From Scortum barcoo (Eukaryota > Chordata > Actinopteri > Centrarchiformes > Terapontidae): 64,000 nucleotides of DNA. The position numbers and the translations under genes were made by a program. The first letter of the stretch is position 1; every line of letters starts with the position of its first letter. The DNA lies in NCBI GenBank assembly GCA_023238725.1, contig CM041551.1, positions 11,583,242-11,647,241 of the forward strand. The letters run 5' to 3'. The notes under the pieces are model-generated. The model was given only the letters and a program-made list of their open reading frames with translations. It did not search any database and had not been told where the DNA came from. Shown here in pieces: positions 51,201-63,000 of the stretch.

Positions 51201-51401
51201 CAGTGGGGAAAACAAGTATTTGATACACCGCCGATTTTGCAAGTTTTCCCACTTACAAAGAATGGAGAGGTCTGTAATTTTCATCGTAGGTACACTTCAA
51301 CTGTGAGAGACAGAATCTAAAAAAATCCAGATTTAGATTCTGTCTCTCACAATTGAAGTGTACCTACGATGAAAATTACAGACCTCTCCATTTCCCCACT
51401 G
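51201..51401. mobile_element. Tc1/mariner-type foldback MITE
   Basis: The 201-bp element starts CAGTGGGGAAA and ends TTTCCCCACTG and is flanked by TA on both sides (51199-51200 and 51402-51403), the target-site signature of Tc1/mariner transposition. Arms at 51261-51321 and 51332-51392 are 61 nt each and complementary at 60 of 61 positions, separated by about 10 nt. The left side has about 49 extra bases (51212-51260, including CAAGTATTTGAT) with no counterpart on the right, where the arm abuts the terminal 9-11 bp directly. It has no coding capacity and is non-autonomous. It lies in the prex2 intron between 49549 and 53064. Confidence 0.88.
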
Positions 51402-53063
51402 TATGTATATAATAAGACAAATATGGTAAATATGGCCGTAAATCATGGCAAAGTTGCTCATCGATTGTTTGTGATAAAAAACAAATAACTTTGTGTTTTG
51501 TATAATTGTTTTTACATTTCTGTATCTAACTAACACCTAGAAGCTGACTGTTTTATAGATGATGCACCTGCACCTAAAACTGAAACTTAACATTTCGCTA
51601 AGGCCATGGTGATTGGAGCATCAATGAGAAAGTGAAATAAATACTAAAAATAAAGCCCAGAAGAGCGATGCCATGGAAATTGGAAAATGAAAAATGAAAA
51701 TTGCTCTGCAGATGTTTACAAATCAAGCTGTGATTGGGCCCATTTTGCCCAAATCACTCGTGCATTCTGTCTGGGCTTGATGGATGGGTCCTGCTGGGAC
51801 CGGATGCTGCGTAGATAACCCTTTTTTTGAGTAAGTATGACTATTCAGCGAGGAAGAAGAGACGTCATCCAAACCCTGTGTGATATTCATATTCATCAGA
51901 TTCATCAGCTGATGTCTGAGAGCAAGGACACATAAACACACAGTCAGACACAGCAGAGCAGACTCCCCTCCGCTCTCTATCTGGAGCGAACGATCTCTTC
52001 TCAGTGAAGTCTAGGTCAGTGATGACGCAAAAAAGCAGAAAAATGTTCAATGACAGCTGCAGAAAAATGATACAATCAAAGCATACTGAGCTCTGCTCCA
52101 CCAGGAAACAAATAAAATAAATTAATCGAAACAACAAATTTCCATACCTGCACCTTTTCACATTGCATTACAAATATCCCAAAGCACGCCCGCTACAAGA
52201 CAGATTTTTTTCCAGGCACATACAATAGTTCTCAAGGTCACACAACGCACAGAGTTGCATCCTCTTGGCTGGCAGCCCAGTTCTCTGAGTTTAGAAATGA
52301 AACGCCTCTTCTCCCGCAGGATCTTAGGCTCTCGACTAACCTCTCCTTTCACTGCAAACAGCAATATAACCTCCACTCACAGAACTTCTAATGAAAGTCT
52401 GAGCTATGGGCCAGGATCCGCTCATGGCTGGAGCCTTTTGTGGGGTGAAAACATGTATGCACTGAGAAAGTAATGGGAAATCCTTCCCTTGACCCCCAAT
52501 GAACAAACTTATAAGCTCCAGACTTTCAACCAATCTGTTCAGTTTCTTAATCTTTTTTTTTTTTTGGTCAGATTCATATTCTTGCAGTGATCGCATATCT
52601 GATGATATTGAAATCAGATCTGGGGGTGAAACACTGGAAGAGGCGAGCGAAATTAGATGGGAGCAGAGCTAATGATTTTTGCTCGTGGGCAGCAGAAAAC
52701 ACTTCTCTCATCACCCAAAAATACACTCACTGTTGACTGCCTTTAAATAGTGCATTTTTGTTGATGTAACAGAGAGAGAAATCGAACATTGACCACGGAA
52801 GCTAAAAGGACATAACTGCTCCTTTATTGGCACTGTTGAGTCCATTGCTAATACTGTTTTGGCAGCCTAGTTTCGACTCAATGAAGCATGCAGTTTATCT
52901 CATGATTCTGGATGCAGAAATTGTGCTGTGGATTGAAGCGATCAGGCAAAAAATCACCACGGAGAAAGACTAGCAGTAAGAGCAGGAGGCAAAGTGGAAG
53001 TAAAGAGAAAGGCTATGTACATGGCGTACATGTGCAAAAGATATACACGTGCAAAACACATAC

Positions 53064-53166
53064 CTGTTTCCTCATGACATCAGTGGCCTGCATGATGCAG
53101 CGAGGGGGCAGGCCGTGGTTTCGGGCCAGCAGGATGGCCTGCTCCAGTGTCACACTCAGGGTGCAG
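53064..53166 (-). CDS. prex2: prex2 exon, third from last, IP4P-like helix
   Basis: The acceptor is CTGATCAACAG before CTGCACC and the donor is AAACAG then GTATGT. The exon is 103 nt (1 + 34 codons): R-CTLSVTLEQAILLARNHGLP then PRCIMQATDVMRKQ. The SVTLEQ...HGLPP...ATDVMRKQG layout parallels the C-terminal helix of INPP4A/B (SVTLEQ...HGM), showing the evolutionary link. Confidence 0.93.
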
Positions 53167-56100
53167 CTGTTGATCAGAGAGAAAAGACACAAGGTCAAGC
53201 TCAAATTTCTCCATCTGCATATTCATTGAGATTCTCACCACAGGAATGGATGCTGAATTACCTTAAATCAAATCATAAAGCATTATATCACTCTTGTTGA
53301 TGCCATTTTGGGAACGCAGTTTTGTTGTGCCAAAAACAATATTTATCTTCCTATTTCACAGATGCTGCACTATCAAAGCACAGAGTCTGCATTTCACACA
53401 ATAAAATAATCTCATCTGTGAGACAACACAGTCATTCTCAACATGCTTTCATGGCAGTAACGGATTCTTTGCAACAGATGGCGATTGAAACAAACATCAA
53501 CAGAAAACAAAAGCACGCCAAATCTCTGGGCATCATCCAGATATGAGGAATCCCTGGCAGAAGTCAGTACGACTACATCAAATCTCCCTGCGCGCATTTT
53601 TGCTCTTCTTGACACCTTGTCATTGCCATCACATTCCTCCTGCATCACCTTCGCTCATCTCCTCACTAATGAATCATTTCACTTGCCGCTGAAATGTCAC
53701 TCACTGCGAGCAAACATGCAGAGCCAGGAGAATAACAAACCTCCTGGTCTTTGCTTTGGACACGGCAAAAGGACAGGATTAAACCTTGTCCCGGACTTTC
53801 AGGCACTCGGGGAGACTTCCCGGTTTTCTCATCACCAGGATTGATGCTTCCCGTTGTGGGCAGAGAGAAAAGAGTCCAAGGACAAGTCAGTGTGTCTCCC
53901 AGAGCAGAGGCCACATACTCTCACTGCCATAAGGGTGTGATGTGGGTAAAATGAGTGTTGACGTGAGTCTGTGATTCATTAGTTACAGCAAACTCTCTTC
54001 CCGGCCACATACGTGGACACACTGTCTGTTCCTCTCTTTCACCTTTGCACACACACACACACACAGCAGCATGTGGATAAATCCTTAGAGAGCCAGTGAC
54101 AGGTGTCAAGGCTGGTGGTGACCTTTCTATGATAACAAGCTGTACTAGTATATCGATCCAGCGCCTTTTCACTGCAAATTGAACTGTCTAAAGTTGCAGC
54201 ACTGCCAGCCTCGGTTTCATTGAGTAATATTGCCATGGGGCTGCTAAGAAATTGGAGCTGTTTGTTTAATATCTCCTCCTCTCGTGGTGGGGTTTCACAC
54301 TGACTGAGAACAAAACTTTGAAAAAAGTTGAGGGATTTATTGCCGCCCAAAGCCGTTACTTTGAGTCAATCAGATTTAAAAGTCCCCTTGAGTTCCAGTT
54401 GCATAACTTTATGACAGTGTAACATGATATGATAAAAGTAATGAACTCAACAATCATCTCCAGTATGTGGCAAAAGATAACCCAGTAGAGAATTGCAAAA
54501 GATGTCCTTTCGCAGGCCACCCCAGAATATTTTAAGCGCCCATATCGAGCTTCCCACACCGATAAAGGAAAAAGGGGGGGAAAAAAAGTCACCCACAGAG
54601 GATCTTTAAATATCTCTTCAGCTGGAGCAGGATGAAGGAACTGCACAAAATCTGTGTGCGTATGAGAGAGACTGCACGGTTTCCCTTTTCATTAGGGCTG
54701 GTGAGATAGTATGAGGTGATTTATACCCATCTGTTTCATGTTGTTCCAGCCCATATCCCATTTACACTCCTCCAGAGCCAAGTCCATACGGATAAATAAG
54801 GAGAAACAAGAGAGCTACGAACACAAAGAAAGGAAAGGGATGACAGAGGAGACGTGGAAAGAGGAGGAATGAGCAGAGAGGAGGCACAAACATTTATGTA
54901 GCAACACTCTATTTGACTATAATGAATAAAAACAAGGAAAAAAGCCAAGTCTTTGAACAAGTTCGTGTCTTGGAATGTGGATTAGGCTGCATGCTTGTGG
55001 TACTTTGTTCCCCTCTGCTATCATTTTTGAGCGAACTCTTCTTTTGGCTCTCAAATGGTTTTTGTAGGGGGGTGATGGACGAAAAGATCTGGAGAGGAGA
55101 GGAGCAGGGCATATTGCAAACTGCTGATGTCCCCGAAATATCACACTTTCACTGTTATTAAAACTCATCCATCAAGACAACTAATCTAATCAATAGTGCC
55201 TGAGAAGACTGCCACACTGATAATGCAATTTCCCCATTACTAATCTACTGGCTTGGTTTCATAGGTTTTTCAATTATACCAGATTTAGTTTTGCATGCTC
55301 ACAATTTACATGAGCAATACAGAGATTCAGTGTTTTAATGTTTGAAAGTACACAGAGAAAGCAGCGGAATTGGTTTATTTATGTATAATTTGTATTCTGT
55401 TAATAAGGGGGTTATACATAAAAAATCTTGACTGCCAAAGTGAATGACATTGATTTTGGAGATACTTGCAGCGGACGAAGCATGAGTAACTCACTCCCCT
55501 GGGAATCCAATACACCCATAAGTCTGCCGCTTTGGAGGGCAAAACGGTATTTAAGGAGGAAGCCGGTTCACAAATAATCCTATATATGGCAGGCCTTGTC
55601 ACCTGCTGTGTCACGGTACACTTAGCCTGCCTGTCCGGGTGAGTTGTGGCTAGTGTGTATAATTGCACAGACACACACGCACCCACACACACACACAGCC
55701 TGAGGGTTAATAAAGTAGCAGCAGTCATTGCACAGACAGGAACTTTCTATTAGAGCTCAGGCAACCAGGCGGCTCCGTCCACAGCACTTTATCAAGCCAT
55801 CAGTCACATCCGGCGAACGCATGAAGGCGCGTGTGTGAGCCTGTGCATGAGACTAAGACAAAAAGATATGGAAACTGTCACGGGGTAAAGAAAGAGGGTA
55901 TCAGAGAGATGGGTGGGCGGGTGGAGGGAAAGAGCGGTGTAAGAGATGAAAGATGGAAGCTGGGACTGAGGATCACTAGTGACAAACGATCAGGATATTT
56001 CTGTCCTTATGCACTGATGAATGGTGCCCTCAGCAGCAGGTGAATTAGGCAGCCATATATAGAATTCAATGAGAATGGAGGTAATTGACCTGTCTCCTTC

Positions 56101-56478
56101 CTGTGTGAAGTGCTATGCCTACTTAAAACTCCCTAATCTGGTCGGAGAAACAATGGGCCCTATTAACTAGAATATCCTGCTGCTAATTAATGCAGAGAAA
56201 TGTGTATTAATAGAAAATCCCCACGGTGCGGAGAACGGGCTTCTCATGAAATTGAGAGGTAGACAGAGGATAAAAGAGGGTGCACACAACCAGGGAGAAA
56301 CTGTGGTAGAAATGGTAAAGGTGAGAAGAGTGTTAATTCCAGAGAGATAAAAGAGAAAGGAAAACTGAAAGGGAGCTGTCAAAAAGAAAGAAAACGATAA
56401 GCAGGAACGTGTAATTGAACTGGAGGCGGATCGTACAGCGCTGGAAGACACGTACACTTGATGTGCCCACACACTCAC
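53167..56478 (-). other. prex2 intron (3.3 kb)
   Basis: Includes a (CA)n tract at 54047-54065. Several 70-120 codon open frames exist on both strands without splice context or recognisable product. Confidence 0.65.
54047..54065. repeat. (CA)n microsatellite in a prex2 intron
   Basis: About nine CA units between the prex2 exons at 53064-53166 and 56479-56669. Confidence 0.9.
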
Positions 56479-56669
56479 CGGTGAACGCCGCTGTTGCACA
56501 TGACGATGTGTGTGGCTCCCAGGCGCGAGCAGAGCTCAGAGGCCACCGTGAGCAGCCCCACTCCAGAGGCACCGCAGGCGGTATACTGACAGGCAGCAGT
56601 GCGCCGACAACTGATAAAACTCTCCATCAGACGGTACAGCTCCTCCAGAGAATTGAGGGGACGCATCAA
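56479..56669 (-). CDS. prex2: prex2 exon, fourth from last, IP4P-like core
   Basis: The acceptor is GTTTCTGCCCAG before TTGATG and the donor is CACCG then GTGAGT. The exon is 191 nt (63 codons + 2). It encodes LMRPLNSLEELYRLMESFIS, then CRRTAACQYTACGASGVGLL, TVASELCSRLGATHIVMCNS and GVH. The THIVMCNSGVHR end corresponds to the strand and P-loop that in INPP4 phosphatases reads C-K-S-x-K-D-R. Here C-x5-R survives but the Lys and Asp are replaced. The Arg codon is split across the intron. Confidence 0.92.
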
Positions 56670-56962
56670 CTGGGCAGAAACAAAGGGACAGGGGTTAGTG
56701 CTAGATAAAAAAAATACTGGCCAGCTGTTTATGAGCAAAGTACTGCAGAAAAAGAGGAGATCTGCAGATTGTGAGGAGCTCAAGGTCTTCTGTAAGGTAA
56801 ATGTTAATGTGTTTACATATATTCAACCTGATGCAGTCAAAGCCACTTGCTAAAGTCTAGAAGTTCCTAAATGTTGCACATGCAAGCACTTCCACATTGC
56901 AGCATTAACATTTAATCCTGTCAGTTTTTCCATTATGTTATGCAGCATGAGGTTGTTCTTAC

Positions 56963-57029
56963 CTTATCTATGAGAGCAGCTTTGGGTGCAGAGCTAGGTG
57001 GTATGTTGGACTGATCCAGGTAGAAAGCC
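56963..57029 (-). CDS. prex2: prex2 exon, fifth from last
   Basis: The acceptor is GTCTTCCCTAG before GGCTTTC and the donor is GATAAG then GTAAGA. The exon is 67 nt (1 + 22 codons). It encodes AFYLDQSNIPPSSAPKAALI then DK. It starts by completing a codon, so the preceding exon must end in phase 2. It joins in phase 0 to LMRPLNSLEE of the next exon. The segment leads into the phosphatase-like domain. Confidence 0.88.
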
Positions 57030-60000
57030 CTAGGGAAGACATAACAGTTCACATATGGATGTTTGTGCTGCAGTGGTAAAACACTGTACTGAGTAGTAAC
57101 ACACTGCAGTAAACCTGATTTAACAATCACAAACAAGTTATTTTTTTATTTAGAAGCTCCATAAATTAAAAACACACAGTGGCATTCATTCCCTGCATCA
57201 TTAGGTCATCCCAAGCACTGGCTGCCTTTCTGGGAAAAGTAGGCCACCTGCTCATTATGGAGCTCCACCATCTGACTATCAATCATGAAAGTAACTTGGG
57301 CACAGCTCAGCAGAAACACAGACTAAGCATTGCTTGTCCTGGGCATCACTCCAAATGCCATTGCCTCATTCATTCATGGAGTACAGTCATTTTGGTGTTG
57401 TCTTCCATTTTTTGCCCACTGGAGGCAGCACTGGACTGGTGTCCTTATGCAGACACAGAGGATGTATGCCGCAATGAGTCCATCTGAGGTGGAGTGCTAC
57501 TGGTGCAAGCTCAGCAGTTTGTGACTCCATCAAATCCAGCAGTGTGCTAAAAATAGGCACACTACACCACATTAAACCCCTTGTAATAAAATCACGTACT
57601 CCATTACTTCTTCTCGCCAGAGGCAATAATAATGTATAACACACCGTCACCCGTACAGTACACATTTCTGAAATCGCAAATAAGGAGAAAATCAGCTTTA
57701 AGAGGCGCAGCAGCGTCAGACTTTGAGGGAGGGAGACTGTTTACAAGAATCAGTGAAGCAGCACCCATTCATCTGCATTCACTCTGCTATTAAGTGATTA
57801 AAATCAGGCCAAGGAGGCATTCATTATGACTGTGGTATTTCTGCCTGACATAATATTAATGACATTAATTAATCAGAGCAGAGTTAGCACATCTCTGATG
57901 CAAGATTGTAGAGTATTAATACAACAGCTGAGTTGAAATGAAAAGTCACAGAGAACCCACGCAAACATTAACTATGTACTTCACCAAACTCAGACTGCAG
58001 GAAACATATTCACACCCACTGGGGCTACCAACGCATATACACTACATATAAGGCCCTTAAACCTCTATAGTACACTTCCTTCATCCATTTAAGTTAATGA
58101 GGCGATGTTATAAGCATACAATGGCATATTTTCTCCTCTCTTTAGCTCATCTACATATAAAGCTACGATGCAACACCCATATACTCTATACGGATGAGTA
58201 ACCTGTCCATTTTATATCTTCACTTGTTGAAGGTTTCCAAGTATTTAATCCCCATCTGCCAAATTATCCTTTAACCTTGTGGCTTGCTCCACTAAATGAC
58301 TACGAGCAGAGTTTGCTGAGGGTTCAGATGGAGCTAACAGCCCATGTAATTGGTTCAAGATGGCCTTATCATTCAAAGGACACTCACGATAGACGCACCG
58401 CATCTCCGCATGAAATACACACCTCTTCAAACTCCTCTCATAAGGAGCACATAAACCAGCATAAAAGCCACTGCTGAACAATCTATATGAGGGGTAACAG
58501 GTCGATGTTTTTGTTGGTTTGTCGCTGTTGCTGACTGTTTAAAGCTCTCTAAATATTTGATTTCCTCATTAAAAGTCCCTCATCTGCAGTAAACACCTGG
58601 TGTCCACGTTGTGTGTGTGTCTGTGTGTACAGGCCTGTGTCAGTGTGCGACTGCGTGGCGCTGCTGTGGAAAAGCAAACAGTAAATGAACGTTAGATTCA
58701 ACAGTTTCCAAACAAAACATCATTCTCTTAACGGGTCAAACAAAAAGAGAGTCAAGATCCAGCGGAGCGATAGAACGCTGCTGAACATCGTGCACACAAA
58801 GGAAAAAGTTTATTGGAAATCAAAACCTTGTCCTGAAATACGTCCTACTCCCGCTCTCACTGCAGGTATGGCCTGTTATCTGTCTGCCTCAACTACAGCG
58901 TGTGCTGTGACTCCACTGACCCTCGTCCCTCTTACTTATCGGCCGGCTGCTCAGACTTTTTATCCTAAGGGCCTATATTAGAATCTGTCTGAGAGGAGTC
59001 GACCTCTGTAAAACTGCCCAGCTCTACTTCATCTGCACACGTTTGTTTATCTGTTATCGAAAAAAATCCTCATCCACCTCATCTTGCCTTTGCACACCTC
59101 TTTTGCAGAAGCAAGGTCATGATACCTGCCGATTATCTCATCCTCTTGCTGTAAGAGTTGCTCTAAAAGTAAGGTCGGCCACTGCTTGAGGAGCAGGGCC
59201 GACTCTCCTGGAGGTCTCTGTCAAAATAATAGGAGTCAGACTACAAGTGATGTGTGGTTTAAAGAGGACCTGCTTTACATCTGAGCTGATGATGTTTTGT
59301 CAGAGGTTTGGAAACCGAGCACCTTAGAAACATTTATTATGGATGAAAAATGACATTTCAAGCCCACTCACTGTGCACAAACACAACTCTGTGTGGCTAA
59401 GAACATATTACATACACCTTAGGTATAAGGTCGCTCTAAACCCTCTGGGTGTCTATTATTTCGGCGGGTTAAGCTCCTGGACTCCAGCTGCTCCAATTTA
59501 ATGGCAGGACATCCATGGCCCCCGCAGGATTTTTGCACAAGCTTGTTATGATTTTTCTTCCTCGCCCACTAGCCTTCATCAGCTTAAAGTTAAAACAACA
59601 ATGTCTCTGCTTAATTCAAAAGTTTTTTAGGCAAATTTAAGGCCAATCAAAACTCCGACCCACAATCAGCTAGTGTGTATGAAAAAACAAAAGATTACAG
59701 GAACTGTGTGTGTGATCAAGGCACAAGGCTCATTCTGTTTCTACTATTCTGTTTATATTATTCAGAGCATTTCCCCTGTTCATATTCTTGGTCCAGGCTG
59801 CTTATAGCTTCTTCTGCAATAACTAACCCCCCAAAACACACACACACACACACTGCCAATAGGTTTTTACATTAGACTCTAATGGAGGATTTGGCTGCAG
59901 GCCAGAGATGACCTGCTCTGCGTGAAGCTGGTTTTATTTTATTGGGCCGATGAGAATACTTAATTCTCTTTGTTTCTGCTTCGTTCATGACAACAGGACA

Positions 60001-63000
60001 CTCGAGGAGTGCACAGGAGTATTAGTAGTCAGCTGCAGTGGCAAAGAAGAAGGATCTGAGGCGCAGATGTTTTGAGAAGCACAGCGTGGGAATGGGCACA
60101 TTAGCGTGACATCCCTTCATTCAAAAAAGTCCAAAAGAAACAAAAGTGATCCCTTAAACACCTTGAGAGCGGTGCGTCCTCTGTGGATTTGGTGTCACCC
60201 GCTTGCTGGCGAGGACCCAGCTAAAGCGTCCAGGATTTATGACATTATATGTGACCCTGCAGAGGTGCATGCTGGTCCATGTAAATCACTCACGCTGCCA
60301 TGATGAATGACACTCACCGTTATTAAATCCCCCACAAACCCCTGCAGGCAGAGCTGCCTGGGGGCTAATGAGGGCTTCCAGGAGCCCTCACATGCCACGC
60401 GGTGATGCCTCTGCGCTGACACTGGTGAGATAGCGTGTGCTGTGCGCTGGAGGTCATATCCTTACTTCATGTTCATGCCCCCATGACTCCTTCCTATTTA
60501 CACTTCCAGCCAAACATTTATGAGCAGCTATATGTCAAACCACAGTTTAATGTGAAAGCACATGCCAGCAGGAACAATGTATTAGGTCTGTGTACACATG
60601 GCATGCTCATTTTTTTGGTTTATTAATGAAAAAACTAAGGACAAAAGGCATAACAATATCTCTAAAAATACATTATTTCACAGATATGTTGAGTAAATTT
60701 AAATCAAGGGTCATTTGCAAAGCCATTCGTGTCAGTCAAGATCAGGAAACAAATGTCCGGTCTTTGACACCCAGTAGCAGATTAGTGTTAATGGGGTCTC
60801 AGTGTCAGAGCCAGCTGAAGACATATTATCACTAAATCATTGTCATCGAAGACACACATGCAGTTACTGCATTTATTACAATGCATTTACTTGCTGAAAG
60901 ATAAGTCAAGGTCTTTTTTACAATGTCAAGTAGTACAAAGTGCAGACCTGTTCATCATTACAGCCATTCGACGATAAAATCAAAGTGCAATAATAAATAC
61001 AGCTGGGGTCTCTGATGCTCGGCCTCACTAGGTTTTATAAAAAGAGGTTCAGTGCACATGAGCTGGAGCTGAATGAAGCCCCACCACCTTCCTCAGCGCT
61101 CTGGCGAATTGGGACTCCCTGTGCCGCTGCAAAGACTGAAGCATTTTCATCACTATGTGAACTAGAGGCAGGCAAAGAGAGGAAAGCTCTGTTTCTGTTT
61201 AGAAAATAAATGTATAACCAAACTGCCATTGCCTCCTTGCTCAAGCTAGGATTATATCCATAATCCATTATGATTGCTAACATAAGCATTTTTCATTCTG
61301 TGAGAAAAAAAAACTCACATGACTTCTCAGGTTACAGATGCAGCCATCCATGAAATCACACTTTTAGCAGACTAGCTGTGCTGCTGCATCACTGTTTTGA
61401 AAAGCTTACAATGCTAATGTGTGTCAGATGGAAGATGGGGACTTGCTGCGGTAGCTATCGCTGTATTAATCATTACTGCATAGCCTTGCCTCAGGGGAGA
61501 GGAGAAATACCATCAATTACATGAAGCAACTAAACTGTTTGAGCTACAGATTTGTGGTGCTGTTTTGATGTTTAGCACAGTGGTGGGATTCATGTTTGTG
61601 TGCTAAACAACTTGAAGTGATGTCACCCTGTCTCTCGCCTCTTGCTGAGCATATATTGTGGAAATGTCCTTGGACAACAAGCAAAATGATTTACACAGAG
61701 CTAGCTGTCAGGACAAATTATATATATAGTTGTTGTGAATTTGTGTCTGTCTGTGAAGATGCAAGCAGAAGCAGATACATGTTTATATCCATGTGCAAGA
61801 CTATGCAAAATGTGCAAAATGACCTGCCTTAATCACGTTGTTGTGCATGCAGCAGTTTAACCAGCCTATTTACACGTTAAACACTGGGTCACGTCCAAAC
61901 AAGAGCAAGAGGATCGATCTCTGCTCCAGCCACAGGGCAATGGAGATAAAGTAAAGAATGAGGGAGCTCACTACTGTGTTAAAACTGACACTCTGACCTG
62001 CAATAACCATCAAGCATTTTTGCGTAATTAAGACAAACTGCAGTGGTGTGATTACCCATTCCCTTTAGCTGATGGGAGAGCAAACACTGTGAGCACAAAT
62101 GACCCAGAAGCTGTGGGCCGATGACTGATGACTGTTTAACCAACAAAGCGTGAAATACAAGTCCGGAGTAATAATAATACATACCATTTGTTGGACAGTG
62201 CTATACATCTAGGTTTATTGCTTATCTTTCAGCCACCATGCTATCATTATACGCTATTTGTCAGGCTGCACTGAATTTTAATATCCACATAAATCAAGCG
62301 TATTTATCAAAGGGACGTTCACCATGAGATGTGGAAATTTTACAACTGCCTTGTGATACAGTGCCAAACATTTGCTCACTACTGCCATATGCATTTCAAT
62401 TAGGGGGAAAAGCCTAATGCCTGCAGTGCAAGTTTTCTGTCTCAGCCGTGTCAGAAGATATTTATTTTAAACTGCTCACAATCCCGGGTTACTCTTGCAC
62501 CTGTAACAACAATATCTAGGTATGATGCACATACAATTCACCAGCAGACAACATGCAGCACATGCTGGACCTTCTCCTTTATTCTTCCACAGTGCTGTTT
62601 GTACCTTGCTCCTTAAAATCGAGGGGGACAAGGGGACATGCAAACATCCACCACCCCCCACCCCCAACCCCCACCCGAAACTTCCTGTCAATAGGAGCAA
62701 AATTAGATGAAACCACAAGCCTGCAATAATCCCTCCCTTTGAATAAAACATTTGCAGACTCTGCTCTGGTTATCCCCTCAACACTCTGCCCTCTTCGACT
62801 AACCCGACCTTGCACACTCTCCTCCTCAGCCCATCATCCTCATCCCTTCCCTGAAATCCCTTCCATCTCAACTGCATGGTGTGGAGATCTATATTCCCCT
62901 TTCAATTTCCCCTCTTCCATTCTCACTGTGTCCTAAAGGATACAGGATAAGATGTTTTCTGCTCAGAGCGTTGTAAACCCCCCCTCACCCACCCCTCAAA

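Larger units (their letters stand above)
49550..53063 (-). other. prex2 intron (3.5 kb) with repeat and MITE
   Basis: Holds the interspersed repeat copy at 50632-51150 and the MITE at 51201-51401, plus a short GT tract near 50017 and an A-run at 50587-50603. No additional coding exon was seen. Confidence 0.65.
47580..57029 (-). other. prex2: prex2 3' part, five terminal exons
   Basis: Minus-strand exons at 57029-56963, 56669-56479, 53166-53064, 49549-49482 and 47625-47580 splice in perfect phase into a continuous C-terminus that ends at TAA. The sequence matches the inositol polyphosphate 4-phosphatase-like domain at the end of P-Rex Rac GEFs. P-Rex proteins activate Rac downstream of PtdIns(3,4,5)P3 and G-betagamma; PREX2 is also known to bind and inhibit PTEN. 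I choose PREX2 over PREX1 because C8orf34 is next door, as in human. The DH, PH, DEP and PDZ domains lie outside the window. Confidence 0.87.
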
